Shown here one piece after another: positions 62,875 to 64,000 of a DNA stretch of 64,000 bases. Every line of letters begins with the position of its first letter. The stretch's first letter is position 1. The position numbers were made by a program, and so were the translations under genes. Source of the stretch: Streptomyces sp. G-G2 (GTDB lineage: Bacteria > Actinomycetota > Actinomycetes > Streptomycetales > Streptomycetaceae); the NCBI RefSeq assembly GCF_030063135.1, contig NZ_JASISO010000011.1, forward strand, positions 111,335-175,334, given 5' to 3'. Under the pieces are notes generated by a model. That model saw nothing but the letters and a program-made list of their open reading frames with translations, had not been told where the DNA came from and did not search any database.

Positions 62875-63825
62875 TTGACCCGCACCACCCCGGCCCCGGC
62901 GCCCACCCCGGCCCCGGCGCCCACCCCGGCCCCGGCGCCCACCCCGGTACCCGCGCCCGCCCCGGTACCCGCCGCGACGGCCGCGCGGAGGCCGACGCCG
63001 ACGCCCGAGACGGGCGGCCGCAGCGGCCTGCTGGCCGAGCTGATCGAGGCCGCGCACCGCCAGACCGGGGCCCGCCGCGCCGAGGTCCCGCTCGCCGAGA
63101 TCGAGCGCAGGGCCGCCCAGGCTCCCGCCGTACGGGACTTCGGCGCGGCCCTGCGCGCTCCCGGCCTCGGCGTCATCGCCGAGCTGAAGCCCCGCAGCCC
63201 GCTCAAGGGCCCGCTCACCGACGACTACCAGCCCGCCGACCTGGCCCGCGCCTACGCGGCGGGCGGCGCCTGCGCGCTCTCCGTCCTCGCGCACACCGAG
63301 GGCTTCGGCGGCCGTCCCGAGGACCTGGCGACCGTACGGGAGGCCGTCGGCCTGCCCGTCATGCGCAAGGACTTCATCGTCGACGAGTACCAGATCGCCG
63401 AAGGCCGGGCCTTCGGCGCGGACGCGGTCCTGCTCGTGGTCGCCGCGCTGACCGAGGAGCGGCTGGCCCAGCTCTACACGTACGCGACCGGCCTCGGCCT
63501 GCACGTCCTGGTGGAGGTCCACAGCGAGGCGCAGGCGCACACCGCGCTCGCCCTCGGCGCCGTGAACATCGGGGTCAACCACCGCGACCTGCGCGACTTC
63601 CGCATGGACCTCGGCCTCACCGGCCGCCTGCGCCCGCAGGTCCCGGCCGACCGGGTGCTGATCGCCGAGAGCGGCGTACGCGGCCCGGCGGACGCCCGCC
63701 GCCTGCGCGCGGACGGCGCGGACGCGGTCCTGGTCGGCGAGACGCTGATGCGCGCGCCGGACCCGGCGGCGCTCGTGGCGCAGCTGAAGAACGCCGAGCA
63801 CACCACCGAGGAGACCCCGTCATGA
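62875..63825 (+). CDS. trpC: indole-3-glycerol-phosphate synthase
   Basis: 316-residue TIM-barrel enzyme closing the indole ring. Catalytic parts: [27 protein letters not shown] (Lys), [11 protein letters not shown] (Glu), [10 protein letters not shown] and [19 protein letters not shown] differs slightly from the usual GINNRNL/GVNNRDL. The N-terminal ~40 residues are an Ala-Pro-Thr repeat unlike other TrpC. Start uncertain: TTG at 62875 has GAGGAG 8 bases upstream; ATG at 62836 overlaps trpD by 4 bases like the other junctions and would add 13 residues. Stop overlaps trpB by 4. Confidence 0.9.
   Translation: MTRTTPAPAPTPAPAPTPAPAPTPVPAPAPVPAATAARRPTPTPETGGRSGLLAELIEAAHRQTGARRAEVPLAEIERRAAQAPAVRDFGAALRAPGLGVIAELKPRSPLKGPLTDDYQPADLARAYAAGGACALSVLAHTEGFGGRPEDLATVREAVGLPVMRKDFIVDEYQIAEGRAFGADAVLLVVAALTEERLAQLYTYATGLGLHVLVEVHSEAQAHTALALGAVNIGVNHRDLRDFRMDLGLTGRLRPQVPADRVLIAESGVRGPADARRLRADGADAVLVGETLMRAPDPAALVAQLKNAEHTTEETPS
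62887..62960 (+). repeat. 18-base tandem repeat in the 5' end of trpC
   Basis: The unit CACCCCGGCCCCGGCGCC occurs three times in a row and then decays into ACCCCGGTACCCGCGCCC-type units. It encodes the APTPAP repeat. In-frame unit length means copy-number changes would not break trpC. Confidence 0.8.
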
Positions 63826-64000
63826 CCAGCACCAATTCCTTCTTCCCGGACGCGGAGGGAGTGGTCCCGAACACCGAGGGCTATTTCGGTGATTTCGGTG
63901 GCAAGTTCATTCCGGAGGCGTTGGTCGCCGCGGTGGACGAGGTTGCCGCTGAGTATGAGAAGGCGAAGGTTGATCCGGCGTTCGCGGCTGAGCTGAATGA
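63822..64000 (+). CDS. trpB: tryptophan synthase beta chain, N-terminal part (cut by window end)
   Basis: 59 codons are visible: [13 protein letters not shown], then [20 protein letters not shown] and [20 protein letters not shown], which match the start of TrpB (GxFGGxFxPEAL). It condenses indole and serine to tryptophan. ATG at 63822 overlaps the trpC stop. From about base 63875 on, codons ending in T rise sharply (TAT, GGT, GAT, ATT, GTT, GCT, AAT), unlike the GC-ended codons of trpE-trpC. Confidence 0.92.
   Translation, partial: MTSTNSFFPDAEGVVPNTEGYFGDFGGKFIPEALVAAVDEVAAEYEKAKVDPAFAAELN

Noticed and set aside
62887..62960. Tandem repeats as a CRISPR array
   Set aside because: Units are contiguous without spacers, code in frame within trpC, and no cas gene is present.

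Overview
High-GC (over 70%) actinobacterial chromosome, almost certainly a Streptomyces or close relative. The reasons are codon third positions that are nearly all G or C, frequent GTG/TTG starts, tightly overlapping operons, and the gene order tRNA-Thr / tRNA-Met / rpmG / hadAB-like / murB / aspartate aminotransferase / tRNA-Trp / secE / nusG / rplKA / rplJL / rpoBC / rpsL / rpsG / fusA / tuf, which is the conserved core of this genus.

Layout. 1-6207: distal end of the nuo operon (nuoI tail, nuoJKLMN), all genes overlapping by 1-4 bases. 6578-15648: assorted genes (htpX, a YccF protein, a GT2 glycosyltransferase, an APC permease, a SulP transporter, yajQ, tRNA-Tyr, a DUF3574 protein, an NAD(P)-binding protein, an amidohydrolase). 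15902-17357: tRNA-Thr, tRNA-Met, rpmG and a two-subunit MaoC-fold dehydratase. 17538-19771: a TetR regulator and DHA2 efflux pump that share a 22-base operator design and sit between the dehydratase and murB. 19834-23836: murB, a small unknown gene, adenosine deaminase, aspartate aminotransferase. 24028-43914: the translation/transcription core, with strong terminators after nusG, rplA, rplL, rpoC and tuf, a probable L10-type leader before rplJ, and one opposing gene (YfhO-like membrane protein) between rpoC and rpsL.

The accessory part starts just after the tuf terminator and runs off the right end. A 56-residue signal-peptide-bearing peptide whose tail carries the word DNGWS twice is divergent from a regulator with an N-terminal winged-helix-like half and a C-terminal LuxR helix-turn-helix. 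Then comes a two-armed biosynthetic locus. The leftward arm (57128 to 45407, eleven genes, six junctions overlapping by exactly 4 bases) encodes two ATP-grasp ligases, two tryptophan-dioxygenase-superfamily haem proteins, a kynureninase-like class V PLP enzyme, a flavin monooxygenase, a class IV aminotransferase, a kynurenine-formamidase-like cyclase, an MFS exporter, a degenerate chorismate-mutase-fold protein and an unknown protein. The rightward arm (57711 onward) encodes an FMN reductase, a third ATP-grasp ligase and a full extra trp set, trpE-trpG-trpD-trpC-trpB (trpB cut by the window end).

Reading the parts together (inference): the locus makes its own tryptophan, opens it through the kynurenine route, remodels it by hydroxylation and PLP chemistry, joins it to other carboxylates/amines with ATP-grasp ligases in place of an NRPS, and exports a small peptide-like product. 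Both dioxygenase-type proteins depart from the family consensus at the substrate-carboxylate arginine. No NRPS, PKS or RiPP core peptide for this product is visible inside the window; the cluster may continue beyond base 64000.
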